Shown: positions 11,754-24,232, counted from the first letter of the stretch. The stretch: 64,000 nucleotides of DNA from Lepus europaeus (GCF_033115175.1 NC_084831.1:15849138-15913137); one strand, 5' to 3'. Translations and numbers: made by a program. The notes: generated by a model not told the origin, from the sequence alone.

Positions 11754-12076
11754 TTGTTTTTGTTTTTTGACAGGCAGAGTGGACAGTGAGAGAGACAGAG
11801 AGAAAGGTCTTCCTTTACCGTTGGTTCACCCTCCAATGGCCGCTGTGGCCGGTGCACCACACTGATCCAAAGGCAGGAGCCAGGTGCTTATCCTGGTCTC
11901 CCATGGGGTGCAGAGCCCAAGCACTTGGGCCATCCTCCACTGCACTCCCGGGCCACAGCAGAGAGCTGGCCTGGAAGAGGGGCAACCAGGACAGAATCCG
12001 GCGCCCTGACCGGGACTAGAACCTGGTGTGCCGGCACCGCAGGCGGAGGATTATCCTATTGAGCCACGGCACCAGC
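11754..12076 (-). mobile_element. C-SINE, young-type, inserted in another SINE's tail
   Basis: TTTTTGACAGGCAGAGTGG to GAGCCACGGCACCAGC, immediately followed by the tail of the next SINE. Confidence 0.85.
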
Positions 12077-12389
12077 AGATTTATTTATTTATTTGAAAGT
12101 CAAGAGTTACACACAGAGAAGAGACAGCGAGAGAGAGGTCTTCTATCTGCTAGTTCACTCCCCAATTGGCTGCAACTGCTGGAGTTGCCTCCACCAGAAG
12201 CCAGGAGCTTCTTCCAGTTCTCCCACGCAGGTGCAGGGGCCCAAGGACTTGGGCCATCTTCCACTGCTTTCCCAGGCCACAGCAGAGAGGTGGATCGGAA
12301 GAGGAGCAGCCGGGACTCGAACCGGCGCTCATATGGGATGCTGGCCCTGCAGGTGGCATGGCTTTACCCAGTATGCCACAGCACCGGCC
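12077..12389 (-). mobile_element. C-SINE, old-type
   Basis: AGATTTATTTATTTATTTGA to TATGCCACAGCACCGGCC. Third member of a same-orientation row of three. Confidence 0.82.
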
Positions 12390-12654
12390 TCTTGGTGACA
12401 TTTTAATGTATGAAATAACTGATGATTAATTTATTACAAACATTTTGCAGAATAGTTGCAACTTGACTCTAAAATAACTACCTTTGTAATGGTGGTTATA
12501 AATTTAGCTATATTTTTAATAAGAACAATGAGTACTATACTTTGGAAATAATAATTTTTGTATGTTCCTTTCTAAGTGATTTGGAGTTGTTGCTGTTTTC
12601 AGACTGCTTTCATTGACTTCAAGGTGCTTGTACTCATTTGAGACAACTAGCTAA

Positions 12655-12870
12655 CAGGGACATGTAGTAAGCATTTACTGTATGCCCAGCGCAGTTGAAG
12701 TTCTTCATGTGTATTGTCTTAGTCAATCATTTTACCCTATCAGGAAGGTCCTACCATCATCTCCTGTTTTGAGAAGAGAAACCTGAACCATGGAATGTTA
12801 ACTAACTTGCCCAAAGCCATGAAGTTGGAGTGTGGTAGAGCCGGTCTGACTCAAACCCTAGCTCTGAACA
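12655..12870 (-). repeat. MIR, nearly full length
   Basis: AAGCATTTACTGTATGCCCA, TGTGTATTGTCTTAGTCAAT, AACTAACTTGCCCAAAGCCA and GAGCCGGTCTGACTCAAACC appear in consensus order. Confidence 0.65.
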
Positions 12871-13184
12871 GAGGACCCACAATTGGTTTCCAAGACTTGC
12901 TGAGCTGTCAGGTTGTGAGGCCAAAGAAGTGGAAGGTTTATGGGGAAATAGAAAGAGGAAGAGCAGAGTCTATCTTGCTGAAGTTCTCTTCTTGCCTCCC
13001 CTGTCTCAAACTTCAGCCTGCAGAATGAACAAACAGGAAGTGGTCATTAACTTTATTTCTTCCCCCCTTTATTTCTGCCTTCTTCTTTGTATTGCTGGCA
13101 ACTAATAGGTATATACTTGCCTCACTCTGTTAGCAGTGATCATGTTTGTGTTTATTAATGTCACTTCCCAAGAAAGGATGTAGA

Positions 13185-13432
13185 GTGTAATGTTTAAGAG
13201 CAGAGAGTCCGAGATCAGGCTGCTGGGGTTTAAATTCCAGTTTTATCATTTATTGGCTGATTAACCTTGCCCTAGTTATTGGATATCACTGAGCCTCACT
13301 TTCTTACCTATAAAATAGGGGTGATACAGCACCTACCTCTTAGCGTTGTTGGAAAGATGAAATGTGTCAGTGTATGTAATGTGTTTAGAGCAGTAAATGG
13401 TGCTTGGTAAGTACTATGTACGTGCTTGCTGC
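13185..13432 (+). repeat. MIR, nearly full length
   Basis: TTTAAATTCCAGTTTTATCA, CACTGAGCCTCACTTTCTTA, CTATAAAATAGGGGTGATAC, TAGCGTTGTTGGAAAGATGA and AAATGGTGCTTGGTAAGTAC appear in sense order. Confidence 0.7.
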
Positions 13433-13776
13433 TTTTTATTTCAGAAGAGTTACTGTTTGAGAACAGGTTTGGTTTAGTTAAGGGATCAGGACCTTTAACT
13501 TCTAATGTTATATTAGTAGGATACTTGGGACGGAGTAGGGGTGACTGGGGAGACTGGTTTCTGCTGCTTGTGGTTATAGCCTGAGTGTAACTCCCAGGCT
13601 GGGTAACTGAGCCATTCATTAAGGAAATGGCCTTTGCATTGTGGTCCAGTTCACATACATGTATACAAATGCATGTGTGTGCACATAAAACTGGAGGAAG
13701 TATTTTACACAATAATTGGCATATTACATAGGATTCTTTTGGATAGAGTCCTTTTCTTTGATTCTGAAAAAAAATA

Positions 13777-14080
13777 TGGGAGCAGGCATTTCACCTAGCA
13801 GTTAAGATAGCCACATACTATATTGGAGTGCCTGGGTTTGAATCCTGGCTCTGCTCCTTAATCTAGCTTCCTGCTAATGTGCACCTTGGGAGGCGGCAGG
13901 TGATAGCTCAAGTATTTGGATTCTTACCACCCACTTGGGAGACCTAGATTAAGTACCTGGCTCACAGCTTTGGACTGGCCCAACTCCAGCCCTGGATGTT
14001 ACATGCATTTAGGAAGTCAAAGAATGTTAGGTGCTCTGTCTCTCCTGTTTCTGAGAGAGAGAGAGAGAGAGAGAGAGATT
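13777..14080 (+). mobile_element. C-SINE, old and diverged, ends in (GA)n
   Basis: AGGCATTTCACCTAGCAGTT, GCCTGGGTTTGAATCCTGGC (B box) and CCACCCACTTGGGAGACCTA. The tail is replaced by a GAGAGA run (14053-14079), 195 bases before CDC42 coding exon 1. Confidence 0.6.
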
Positions 14081-14274
14081 GAAGCAATCCAGAATCAGAA
14101 ACTTAGAAAATCAACTGTTGTTACTATGACTTTGAGTAAGTCATTATTTCTCCTTTTAGAGTCCTTCAGTCGTAGTAGTTGTGCTAGTTTTGTTCTTGCT
14201 GTGAAGAGATTTTTGCCATTTGAGGGAAAAAATATGTAAGTATAAATAAAACAAATATTTAAATCTTTTTCTAG

Positions 14275-14452
<178 letters not shown>

Positions 14453-14624
14453 TAATGAAATGTATTATAATTTGATACATTTTGACAATGCTTTCTCTGC
14501 TGAAATTTTTCTGTTGTCTACCTTGTTTCCTATTTTTAAAGAACTTCTCATGAGTAAATTATATACACTTTAAAATTAGCAGAAAAATCAGTGGAAAGTT
14601 GGAAGGGGTGATATAAGAGTTTTC

Positions 14625-14973
14625 TTTCTTCTTTTTTTTTTTTTTTTTGACAGGCAGAGTGGACAGTGAGAGAGAGACAGAGAGAAAAGTCTTCTTTTGC
14701 CGTTGGTTCACCCTCCAATGGCCACCGCGGCCGGTGCGCTGTGGCCAGTGCAGCGCGCTGATCCGAAGGCAGGAGCCAAGTGCTTCTCCTGGTCTCCCAT
14801 GGGGTGCAGGGTCCAAGCACTTGGGCCATCCTCCACTGCGCTCCTGGGCCACAGCAGAGAGCTGGCCTGGAAGAGGGGCAACCAGGACAGAATCTGGCAC
14901 CCCGGCTGGGACTAGAACCCGGTGTGCCGGCGCTGGAAGGCGGAGGATTAGCCTAGTGAGCCGCGGCGCCGGC
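14625..14973 (-). mobile_element. C-SINE, young-type, perfect 15-base target duplication
   Basis: GATATAAGAGTTTTC is repeated exactly at 14610-14624 and 14974-14988. The copy is full length with a T-tract of about 18 before GACAGGCAGAGTGG. It lies 200 bases downstream of CDC42 coding exon 1. Confidence 0.95.
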
Positions 14974-16605
14974 GATATAAGAGTTTTCAAGAAATTTTGG
15001 GAGGCAAACTCCATAGACAGGATTCCGACCAGTGGTGGTCTCAGTTTAGAGACATATGCCCTATGTCTTGGAATGAGATATTTCTTTTGCTATCTTGGCC
15101 AATAAATGATCAGCACTTGAAGGTCTCCTGGGATGCCATTTGGGGCTCTGTAATTTCAAGGAAAATAATCTCTTCTTGTAGAGCTGTTCTCTTAGCAGCA
15201 ATGGAGCATCACACTGGTTCCTAGAGAAAACCTGTTTTGTTGCGAGAACACCAACAGAAAACTTTGGGAGTCTTCTCTAACAGTTACTTTATTATCAGCT
15301 CCCCTGAAGGATAGAGGGAGGGATAATGAAGATACTGAAGTGATAGATGAGTTATTTAGAGTAACACCTATCTGTGAAAGATTATTTGGGAATCTAGTGT
15401 TTGTCCCAAGTTACTTGACCCATCCAATGGTATAATTGTGTTAAACATACTTGTTCCTTGCGTGAGTAGAGGCCAGTTGGAGTTAGCCTGTCTTGGCCTC
15501 CACCTCTGGTAGGTTTAAATGTTTTGAAAGACTCTTGTGTAATTAATGTGCGACTGGTATTCTTTGGAAGTGAAAAGGAAGAGAATGAATGGGTACTTAA
15601 GGTTAATGTTCAAAGACTTGAGCGTTATTAGGAAGATGAATACAGGTTTAAGGTTTGGTGTTGCATTCTGTTGGGATTGATAGGCTCTATAAAGTTCCAG
15701 GGCAGGTAATGAGTTAGGCCAAGGAAATAGGAGGAGAGAAGACAAAATTTCTTTGAGGAAGAGAATTGGAAAGAATAATTAAACTCAAAAGTCTTATTTT
15801 GAACTGTCCCATATGAGGACAGTATAAATGGAAGACCTTTTAAAGTTGCAAGGGACTTTTAGAGATGTATGGGTCTTGTTTCAAATAAAGACAACTGTCA
15901 GGATTTTGTATTTCAGTCTTCATAAAGGTATTTACTCTTAAACGTTATTCAGAGTCTTATTTTATGACTGATTATTTGGTGATATATAAGGTGGACTTGT
16001 GGGTGTTTCATATTTGTGTTTATATGTGGATCTTCAGAAAAGAGGTAGAATGGGAGGAAGAGTAGTGGTGGGATAAAATTGAAACTGAGCCTATTTAGAT
16101 AAATCAAAGACTAACACACAAAAAATGTTCTCATTGTTTATTTAAGTTATGAGATTGTGGTGCTTATTTGTATCTATTTATGAACTGGGAGCTGCCACTT
16201 ATAGACTGATAGAAACTTAGAGCTAGAAGGGATCATACGTGCCATCTTATCCATCTCTTCTGGGTTAGGAAATTCAGGCCAATTTAGGGATGAGACCTAG
16301 AAGTCTAAGTAATCAGACACACTGGTGTAGGTAGAGTCTAGAATGAAAGGCCTTGTATGTAAATAACCCTTTAAAGAAGGGCTATTTGAGTATCTTAAGT
16401 GTGTCTTAAATGAAATAACCTTTATAGTTTCTGACTTCCTTACCATCTCCCTCTTGCCCTTGTTTCCTCTTTCCTTTACATCTAACTGATCTTCTAAACA
16501 ACTCAGAAATGGGAACCAGAAAATTATATGACATAGCCAAAAGGTTAAGTGAGGCTGCTTTCAATATATAACATCCTTCTCCTGATTAAAAAGCATTGCT
16601 TTTCC

Positions 16606-16960
16606 TAAAAAAAATTTTTTTAAAGATTTATCCATTCACTTGAAATAGTTAACACAGAGAAGGAGAGGCAGAGAGAGCAAGGGGAGGGGGAGGTCATCCA
16701 TCCGCTGGTTCAATCCCCAATTGGCCGCAGTGGCTGGAACTGCACTGATCCAAAGCCGGGAGCCAGGAGCCAGGAGCTTCTTCCAGGTCTCCCACATGGG
16801 TGCAGGGGCTCAAGGACTTGGGCCATCTTCCACTGCTTTCCCAGGCCACAACAGAGAGCTGGATAGGAAGTGGAATAGCTGGGACTCGAACTGGCGCCCG
16901 TATGGGATGCCGGCACTGCAGGCAGCGGCTTTATCCACTATGTCATAGCACCAGCCCCTT
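16606..16960 (-). mobile_element. C-SINE, old-type
   Basis: TAAAGATTTATCCATTCACT to TATGTCATAGCACCAGCCCC. Confidence 0.8.
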
Positions 16961-17002
16961 AAAATTTTTTTTGATTAATTAATTTAATTTTTATTTCTTT
17001 TT

Positions 17003-17289
17003 AAAAAGGATTTATTAATTTGTTTGAAAGGCAGAGTTAGAGATCGATCTTCCATGTGCTGGTTTACTCCCCAAATGGCCGTAACAGCCAGGGCTGGGCC
17101 AGATGGATACCAGGAGTCTCCAGTGTGGGTGGCAGGTTTTTCAAACAGTTGGGCCATTTTCTGCTGCTTTCCCGGGTACGTTAGCAGGAAGCTGGATCAG
17201 AAGTGAAACAGGCCAGGACTTGAATCAGTGCTCATGTGGATGCTGGACTTGCAGACTGGGCTTAACTTGCTCTGCCGGAACACCAGTCC
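17003..17289 (-). mobile_element. C-SINE, old-type, diverged
   Basis: AAAGGATTTATTAATTTGTT to TCTGCCGGAACACCAGTCC. Confidence 0.65.
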
Positions 17290-18077
17290 TTAATTTTGAT
17301 TTTAAAATTAATAACTTTGTTGTAAATCAACAGCTACATTTGTATGTGAAAGCATTGCTTTTCAATTAAAATTTTTCAAAGGAGCCCATAAATTAGTTTT
17401 GGGTCTTTTCCCATTAGCACCATTACCTCTCATTTTCACAAGCTTAGTATAAGCAAAATTAGTAGATAGAGTTTTTTTAAAGGACTAAATGATCTATTTA
17501 TAAATGAGGCATCTTGTCAGAGAAGATATCTTAGGTCATGTGGTTTGTACCCAATAACATAAATTTTATTCTTGAAATCCCCAACAAATAATCTACCAGC
17601 CTTTTCCTGGACACTTTCCGTGAGTACTTTGAGAGAACTTTTTCTCCCAGATGTGCTTGTTTGCAACAAGGCTATTATCTGGAAAAGAGATGGTCATAGG
17701 TCGAGGAGATATTAATTCTAAATTTAAAATAAATGGCCTAAGAAGAAAGTTGCCTAGAAATCATATTGTTCGTTGAGATACACCGTTGTCTGCAAAGTTT
17801 CAAACTCAAACAGGATCATTCTGTGCAGCCAGAACACTGCTACTGTGACGCCTTTCAGTCTATGTGTCTCTTTATGCAGCTGCTGGGACAGTGCAGGTAT
17901 CCCAGAAGACATCCTCATGCAAGAGCTTAGTTGGCAAGGCTAGTTGTATACGGAACATGGGCTAAGGGAAGATTAAGTCTAAGGAAGGAAACTGTTACCT
18001 TAGCTTAAGAGCTGTCCTGTCCCACTTTGACCCTCCCCTTGTACGCTAACAATGTTGTGTTTCTTTTTTGTTTTTAG

Positions 18078-18179
<102 letters not shown>

Positions 18180-18516
18180 TGATGTCTAACTTTAGTAATT
18201 GTTGGTTGTCATTTTTGTACATTTTAGGAAACCAGCATATTGGCAAACCACCTGCCTTTAGTGAGCAGAAATGAGTATAATGATGACTGATGCTTGATCA
18301 AGGAGTAGTATCAGACTTGGGATGGCTGGTAGGAGTTTGGGAGTACCCTGGGTGGCTGATGTAGTAGAAGATAACAGTGGAATGAGAGCAGTGTGTATTA
18401 GACAGTCTTGTCTTTGATCTACAACGCTGAGGTATGCATCTTGCAGAGAATTGGGGACTATGTTAGCAGTTGGGGAATGACTAACACTGAGAATTAGGTA
18501 TATCAAAGAAGAAAGT

Positions 18517-18825
18517 AATTTTTTTAAAAGATTTATTTGAGAGGCAGAATTACAGAGAGAGGGAGAGAGAGATTTTTCCTTCAGTGGTTCACTCCTCAGA
18601 CGGCCACAACTGCAGCAGCTGGGCCGATCTGAAGCCAGGAGCTTCTTCCAGGTCTCCTATGTGGCTGTAGGGGCCCGAGCACTTGGGCCATTCTCTGCTG
18701 CTTTTCCCAGACCATTAGCAGGGAGTTGGATCTGAAGTGGAGCTGCTAGAACAGGAACGGTGCCTATATTGGATACTGGCATCTCAGACAGCAACTTTAC
18801 GCGCTACACCACAACACCAGCTCCA
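18517..18825 (-). mobile_element. C-SINE, old-type
   Basis: AAAAGATTTATTTGAGAGGC to CTACACCACAACACCAGCTCC. Confidence 0.75.
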
Positions 18826-20359
18826 GTAATTTGTTATTATAATTTGAATAGTTGATGACAAATGTCCAATTGTGAGCTAGATATTGATTCACTCTTAAAA
18901 TATTATAACCCATACTCTTGTGATAAATGAGGGATTTTCTCTCACCCTGTGTTTCTGTGTACCACTGGAGGCAATCTACCTGTAGAGGAAAAATAATTTA
19001 TGACTGCTTGTCGTTGAAAATTAATAAAAAAATTTATTAACACTAACCTCAAGATTTTATTATCTTCATAATAAAACAGAAGATGAGGAATTGAGCTCTT
19101 TTGCCCTTTCTTTTCTTATATCCTCCCAGTTCAAAGTGCTTATATCTCTTAATAGCCACCCTCCGATCTACCATTAGGATCAGTGCTGTCAAACCTCAGT
19201 ACAATCTTTGTAGTTTTCGTCTTTTTCTGTAAAGTTGGTATAGTTTGTTCCCTATAGCCGCTTTGCTTTTTGTGATAGCCCACGTTCCCTGAGGACACAG
19301 CATATCAAGCACTGTCAGTGTGTGGGGTTGTTGCTTACCACACTTAACAGAAGGGCTGAGGAGTTGTAAGAATTTTCACCATGGTTGCCAGAGTTGGCAT
19401 TGAAGCCTAATTTAAAATTTTATTTTCAAATTTCAGAGCTTATTTTTTGGTAAGCCTTTACATTTTTAATCAATTATTTTTAAATCTTTATGATAAAATT
19501 CGCTCATTTTAAGTATTCAGTTTTAATGAATTTTGCTCACCTTTGCTGTAACCAAGCTGCTTGTATGAAACATCTTTGACACTCTGTAAAATTCCCTAGT
19601 CCGCTTTTGTAGTCCGTCCCCTCAGTTGATGGGGCCCCAAGCAGCCACACATCTGGTTTATGGGTTTCCACAGTTATACTTTCTAAGATTTCCTATGCGT
19701 AGAATCATACAATATGTAGGTTTTTGTGTCTGACTCCTTTTACTTAGCATCATAGTAGTGTCATCTATGTTGTATGTTTTGGTAGTTTCATTTTATCACT
19801 AAGTAGTATTGCAGTCTGTGATTATGTCGCAGTTTTTTCTTACAAATTGACAGGTGGTTGGTTTCCAGTTTAAGCCATTACGAATGTCCATGCTGTGACT
19901 GCTAGTGTGAATAATGCTGCTAGGAGCTGTTTGAGTCCCTGCTTTTAGGTTATTAGGATATATACCTAGAAGTGGGGTTGCTAATCATGTGGGAGTTCTG
20001 ATTTTAAGTTTTAGGGGACTTTTCATACTGTTTTCCACAGTGACTGTACCATTTTACATTCCCACCACTGAAGCACAAGGGTTTAATTTCTCCACATATT
20101 TGCCAACCCTTGTTTTTTTCTGTCCTTTGGTTGATAGCCATCCTGATGAGTGTGAGGTGACATCTTGGGGTAATTTTGACTTGTATATTCCTATGGTTAG
20201 TTATTAGTGATGTTGAACATCTTTTCATGTGCTTACATATCAAACTGAGCCCCTCCCCCCAAAAAAAAACAAAACAAAAAACAAACCCTAAAAATGATAA
20301 TGTGTATCACCTTTGGAGAAATGTCTATTCAAGTCCTTTACTCATTTTCAAATTGGGTT

Positions 20360-20683
20360 TTGTTTGTTTTTGTTTTTGTTTTTCCTTTTACAATTTGTTT
20401 ATTTGAAAGGCAGAGTGATGTGAAGAGATCCTCCATCTGTTGGTTCACTTCTCAAGTAGCTACAACATCCTGGGCTGAAGCCAGGGACCAGGAACCCAGA
20501 CCATCTGGGTCTCCCATGCAGGTGGCAGGAACCTAAACACCTGAGCCACCATTTGCAGTCTCCCAGGCATACTTGCAGGGAGCTGGATCAGAAGCAGAGG
20601 ACCTTGGGATCAAACTGACACCTCAGTATGGGATGTAGACATTCCAAGTGGTGGCCCAACTTACTGTGCCACGATGCCTGCTT
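20360..20683 (-). mobile_element. C-SINE, diverged, within L1
   Basis: ACAATTTGTTTATTTGAAAG to CTGTGCCACGATGCCTGC. Confidence 0.65.
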
Positions 20684-20967
20684 TTTGATTGAGTTTTAGA
20701 GTTCTTGTAGAGTCTAAATATTAATCCCTTATCAGAGAGATGATAAGCAAGTCTGTAAAAACATTCTGCAGACTACCTTTTTACTACATTGATACTCTGG
20801 GTACATACATTTTTAAATTTTTGTGAAGTCTTAAGTTGTCTGTTTTGTCTTTGGTTACCTGTGTTGCACTGGAAACAAATCATTGCTAAATCCAGTGACG
20901 TGAAATTTTCCCTTACGTTTTCTGATAGTTTTTTAGTTTTAGTTCTTACATTTAGGTATTTGATCCT

Positions 20968-21201
20968 TTAAAAAAAAAAAAAAAGATTTATTTATTTATT
21001 TGAGAGCCAGGAGTCAGGAGCTTCTTCCGTGTCTCCCATGCGGGTGCAGGGGCCCAGGACTTGGACCATCTTCTACTGCTTTCCCAGGCCACAGCAGAGA
21101 GCTTGTTCGGAAGTGGAGCAACTGGGACTTGAACTGGTGCCCATAGGGGATGCCAGCACTGCAGGCGGCGACTTAACCCGCTGCGCCACAGTGCTTGCCC
21201 C
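20968..21201 (-). mobile_element. C-SINE with internal deletion, within L1
   Basis: TTTGAGAG runs straight into CCAGGAGTCAGGAGCTTCTT, so the pyrimidine/GTTCACTCC block (about 80 bases) is missing. Flanked by TTGATCC on both sides. Confidence 0.75.
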
Positions 21202-21254
21202 TTGATCCATTTTTGAGTTAATTTTTATGTATAGTGTTAGGTAAGAGTTCAACT

Positions 21255-21275
21255 TTGTTGTTGTTGTTGTTGTTT
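21255..21275. repeat. (TTG)n microsatellite
   Basis: Six TTG units within the reverse L1. Confidence 0.85.
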
Positions 21276-21436
21276 TGCATTTGGCTATTCAGCTTTCCCA
21301 GCACTATTTTTGGAAAAGATTGTCCTTTCCTCACTGAACGGTCTTTGCTCCTTTGTCACATGTAATGTGGTGGTGTATGTGAGGATTTGTTCCTAGGTTC
21401 CATGTTGTATTTCTTTGGTCTGTATGACCATCAAGT

Positions 21437-21565
21437 CCAAAAAATTTCATGGACTTCAAATATTGTGTGGAAAGTATGTGTTATGAAGAAATATGTGAGT
21501 TAAAAATTTTTAGAGCAAAATAAACTTTAGTTTCATTTTTTTCACAAACTTTTTGAAGTATACCC
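21437..21565 (+). mobile_element. Mariner-like MITE, copy 3
   Basis: TTTCATGGACTTCAAATATT at the left and CACAAACTTTTTGAAGTATA at the right, with AGAGCAAAATAAACTTTAG inside. It sits within the reverse L1 of the CDC42 intron. Confidence 0.55.
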
Positions 21566-21677
21566 TTTTACGTCTACCTTATGCCAACACCACACTGTTT
21601 TGACTGTTGTAGCCTTATATAGTAGGTTTTGAAATCAGGAAGTGGTTATCCCTCTGTTTTTTTTAAGATTGTTTTAA

Positions 21678-21983
21678 CTGGCACAATGTTGTGGCATAGT
21701 GGGTTAAGCTGCTTCTTGGTATACATGCATCCTATATCTGAGTGCTGGTTTGAGTCTTGGCTGTTCCACTTCTAATCCATCTTCCTGCTAAACTACCTGG
21801 AAAGCATCAGATGATGGCTGAAGTGCTTGAGCCATATAGGAGTCCTGGATGGAGTTGCTGGATTTAGCCTGACCAGTCCTGGCTGTTGTGGTCATCAGGG
21901 GAGTGAACCAGAGGATAGAAGATCTCTCTGTCTCCCTCTCTGTACTCTGCTTTTCAAATAAATTAAAACATCTGTATTAAAAA
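21678..21983 (+). mobile_element. C-SINE, old sense copy within L1
   Basis: CTGGCACAATGTTGTGGCAT at the 5' end, TCTGCTTTTCAAATAAATTA at the tail. AAGATTGTTTT on both sides is the target duplication. Confidence 0.75.
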
Positions 21984-22792
21984 AAGATTGTTTTTACTAC
22001 TTGGGAGTCCTTGAGATTCCATGTGAATTTTAGAATGAGTTTTTTGTTTCTAAAAAAAAAAAAAAAAAAAAAAATTGGGATTTTGATAGGGTTTGCATTA
22101 AATCTGTAAGGTGCTTTAAGTGGTCAATAATGTTAAGCCTTCTAGTCCATGAACATTTCCCCTTTTTTTATGTCATTAATTTCTTTTAGCAATGTTTTAT
22201 TATTTTCACTGTATTTCAGATTTTACACCCCCTTAGTTAATTCCTGTGTATTTTATTCCTTTTGAGTATCCATTGATTCTTGCCATATTTTTTTTTTTTT
22301 TTTTCCTCCTGGGCTCTGCTTCAGATATTGGTCTTAAATGCACGCAGAAACTAAGCATGTAGCCTGCTTTGGTGGTCATGATGTACAATGACTTTGATAA
22401 CAGTTCCCTTTAGATGGCTGCACTGTGATTGTTTCTTAGCCGGATCTGACTAGGATGGATTTTTAACTGTTTCTGTAGCGGTTTACTGTTGTGAACTATT
22501 GTTAGGTCACTAATGGGCACAGAAATTGAAAACTGCAAACTGGTAATGAAAGCAAGAAATTTAATAGGAAGTTGGTTGCTGTTCTGAGTTCTTGATAATA
22601 AAAGAAATTAGCCAAGTGAGAATATTGCCCAAAAATTATATTACACAGCCAAATGTTTCATCAGATAAGTTGCTTTCTGGCTAATTATCCGAGTGCTATT
22701 AAGTTGCATACTTGGTCAGGTAACTGATTTGTGGTTTTAATACTATGAGAACACCAAGAGTTAGTTGCTGACTTCTCCAACTTTTTTTTTAG

Positions 22793-22902
22793 GGCAAGAG
22801 GATTATGATAGATTACGGCCGCTGAGTTATCCACAAACAGATGTATTTTTAGTGTGTTTTTCAGTGGTTTCTCCATCCTCATTTGAAAATGTGAAAGAAA
22901 AG
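22793..22902 (+). CDS. CDC42: CDC42 coding exon 3 (catalytic Gln61 region)
   Basis: The exon has 110 bases. It completes Gly60 and encodes Gln61, the residue that positions the hydrolytic water, then residues up to Lys96 ([20 protein letters not shown], then [16 protein letters not shown]). The acceptor is at 22791-22792 and the donor GTAAGT at 22903. The frame is continuous with both neighbours, ending in phase 0. Confidence 0.97.
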
Positions 22903-23025
22903 GTAAGTTGGTCAGATACCATTCTCTGAGAAAGGCTGTCACAGAATTGCTATTGACCTATTGCAGATAGCTTTAGAGACTTGTGGATTAATGAAGGTGT
23001 ATTTTTCAAAATACATTTTCTTTAG
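22903..23025 (+). other. Short CDC42 intron after coding exon 3
   Basis: This 123-base intron, GTAAGT to TTTAG, is free of repeats. Confidence 0.93.
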
Positions 23026-23235
<210 letters not shown>

Positions 23236-23865
23236 TGAAACTCCATGTTTGTTTATGCTTGAGTTATTTCTTAGAGCATTAAGATACAGGGATGCTTTCT
23301 AAGGGGTTACTTCTAATGTGGTCAGCAGTGATCAAAACTACTCAGGAAGAATATGACCAACTTCGTGTTGTATGTTCTTTTGCCAGAACTGTCTGTCTGT
23401 ATGGAGAACATTATTGATCTCTAAAACTTGTGTGACGCGTTCCCAGGGTTGTGTTCAAAGCAGAACACGAGATTTATAAGAGAGGTTCAGATAAGCACAA
23501 ACCAGCAAGAGAGGATGTGAATGATTTTTTTTTCCCTAGAGACCTAAATTTTTATTTAAATATGTCTGATTTTTTTCTTGCCAGTCTGACACTTAATGCT
23601 ATGCTGTTTCTGGGGTAGTTAATTGGAACAAGGAATGAATGACAGTAACTGAGTTTCATGTCAAAGAAGGCTGCCTTGGCTATTTCTGCCACAGTCCTCA
23701 AGCCTGCTTTATAGAATGTCTGTGCCTGTGTTTTTGGAGGTCTTCCTTCCTCATGTGGATTCTGTTTCCTCCTGTTCATTTCCAAATGATGCAATTGATG
23801 GGAAACTCTGATTCTGAGGGTAGGGAGCAGTGCTAGACTATTTGGAGTAAGAATTATACGGTCTT

Positions 23866-24232
23866 GGCCGGCGCCGTGGCTTAACAGGCTAATCCTCCGC
23901 CTTGCGGCGCCGGCACACCGGGTTCTAGTCCCGGTTGGGGTGCTGGATTCTATCCCGGTTGCCCCTCTTCCAGGCCAGCTCTCTGCTATGGCCCGGGAAG
24001 GCAGTGGAGGATGGCCCAAGTCCTTGGGCCCTGCACCCGCATGGGAGACCTGGCTCCCATGGAGAAGCACCTGGCTCCTGGCTTCGGATCAGCGAGAAGC
24101 ACCGGCTGCAGCGTCCATTGGAGGGTGAACCAACGGCAAAAAGGAAGACCTTTCTCTCTGTGTCTCTCTCTCACTATCCACTCTGCCTGTCCAAAAAAAA
24201 AAAAAAAAAAAAAAAAGAAAGAAAGAAAAAAA
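23866..24232 (+). mobile_element. C-SINE, young-type, with long A tail
   Basis: GGCCGGCGCCGTGGCTTAAC to a poly(A)/GAAA tail. Flanks GAATTATACGGTCTT and GAATTACATGGTCTT differ at two sites. It carries a small internal insertion (CTGGCTCCCATGGAGAAGC) repeating nearby text. Confidence 0.92.

Larger units (their letters stand above)
1..14274 (+). other. Probable 5' intron of CDC42 (no exon recognised)
   Basis: This stretch precedes the first coding exon of CDC42, which opens with a splice acceptor at 14273-14274, so DNA immediately upstream is intron. Known CDC42 genes have a long intron between the 5' UTR exon and the first coding exon, and I infer that this whole stretch belongs to it. It holds C-SINEs, MIRs, an inverted L1, mariner-like elements and single-copy AT-rich sequence. 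The longer single-copy parts (420-830, 1010-1550, 2115-3225, 3860-4298, 5285-5690, 6360-6640, 6790-7300, 8690-9170, 10990-11330, 12390-12650, 13435-13775) show no coding signal that I can recognise. An alternative non-coding 5' exon cannot be excluded. Confidence 0.6.
19480..22280 (-). mobile_element. Ancient L1 (L1M-type), 3' part, reverse orientation
   Basis: From low to high coordinates the + strand reads antisense L1: 3' UTR (GAATCATACAATATGTAGGT), the element end of ORF2 (TATACCTAGAAGTGGGGTTG, CACAGTGACTGTACCATTTT), further ORF2 (TTTGAGTTAATTTTTATGTA, GCCAACACCACACTGTTTTG) and GATAGGGTTTGCATTAAATC. ORF2 is riddled with stops. C-SINEs at 20360-20683, 20968-21201 and 21678-21983 and a mariner-like element split it. 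Confidence 0.75.

Noticed and set aside
11322-11860. Several 80-155 codon frames with GLGPSSTALPGHSREL or HGRPGEAPGS
   Set aside because: The same peptides recur at every antisense or sense C-SINE in the window, so they are SINE translations, not a gene family.
14647-15105. 152-codon open frame in the CDC42 intron
   Set aside because: Most of it is C-SINE. It was kept only as a possible exonisation site, not as a gene.
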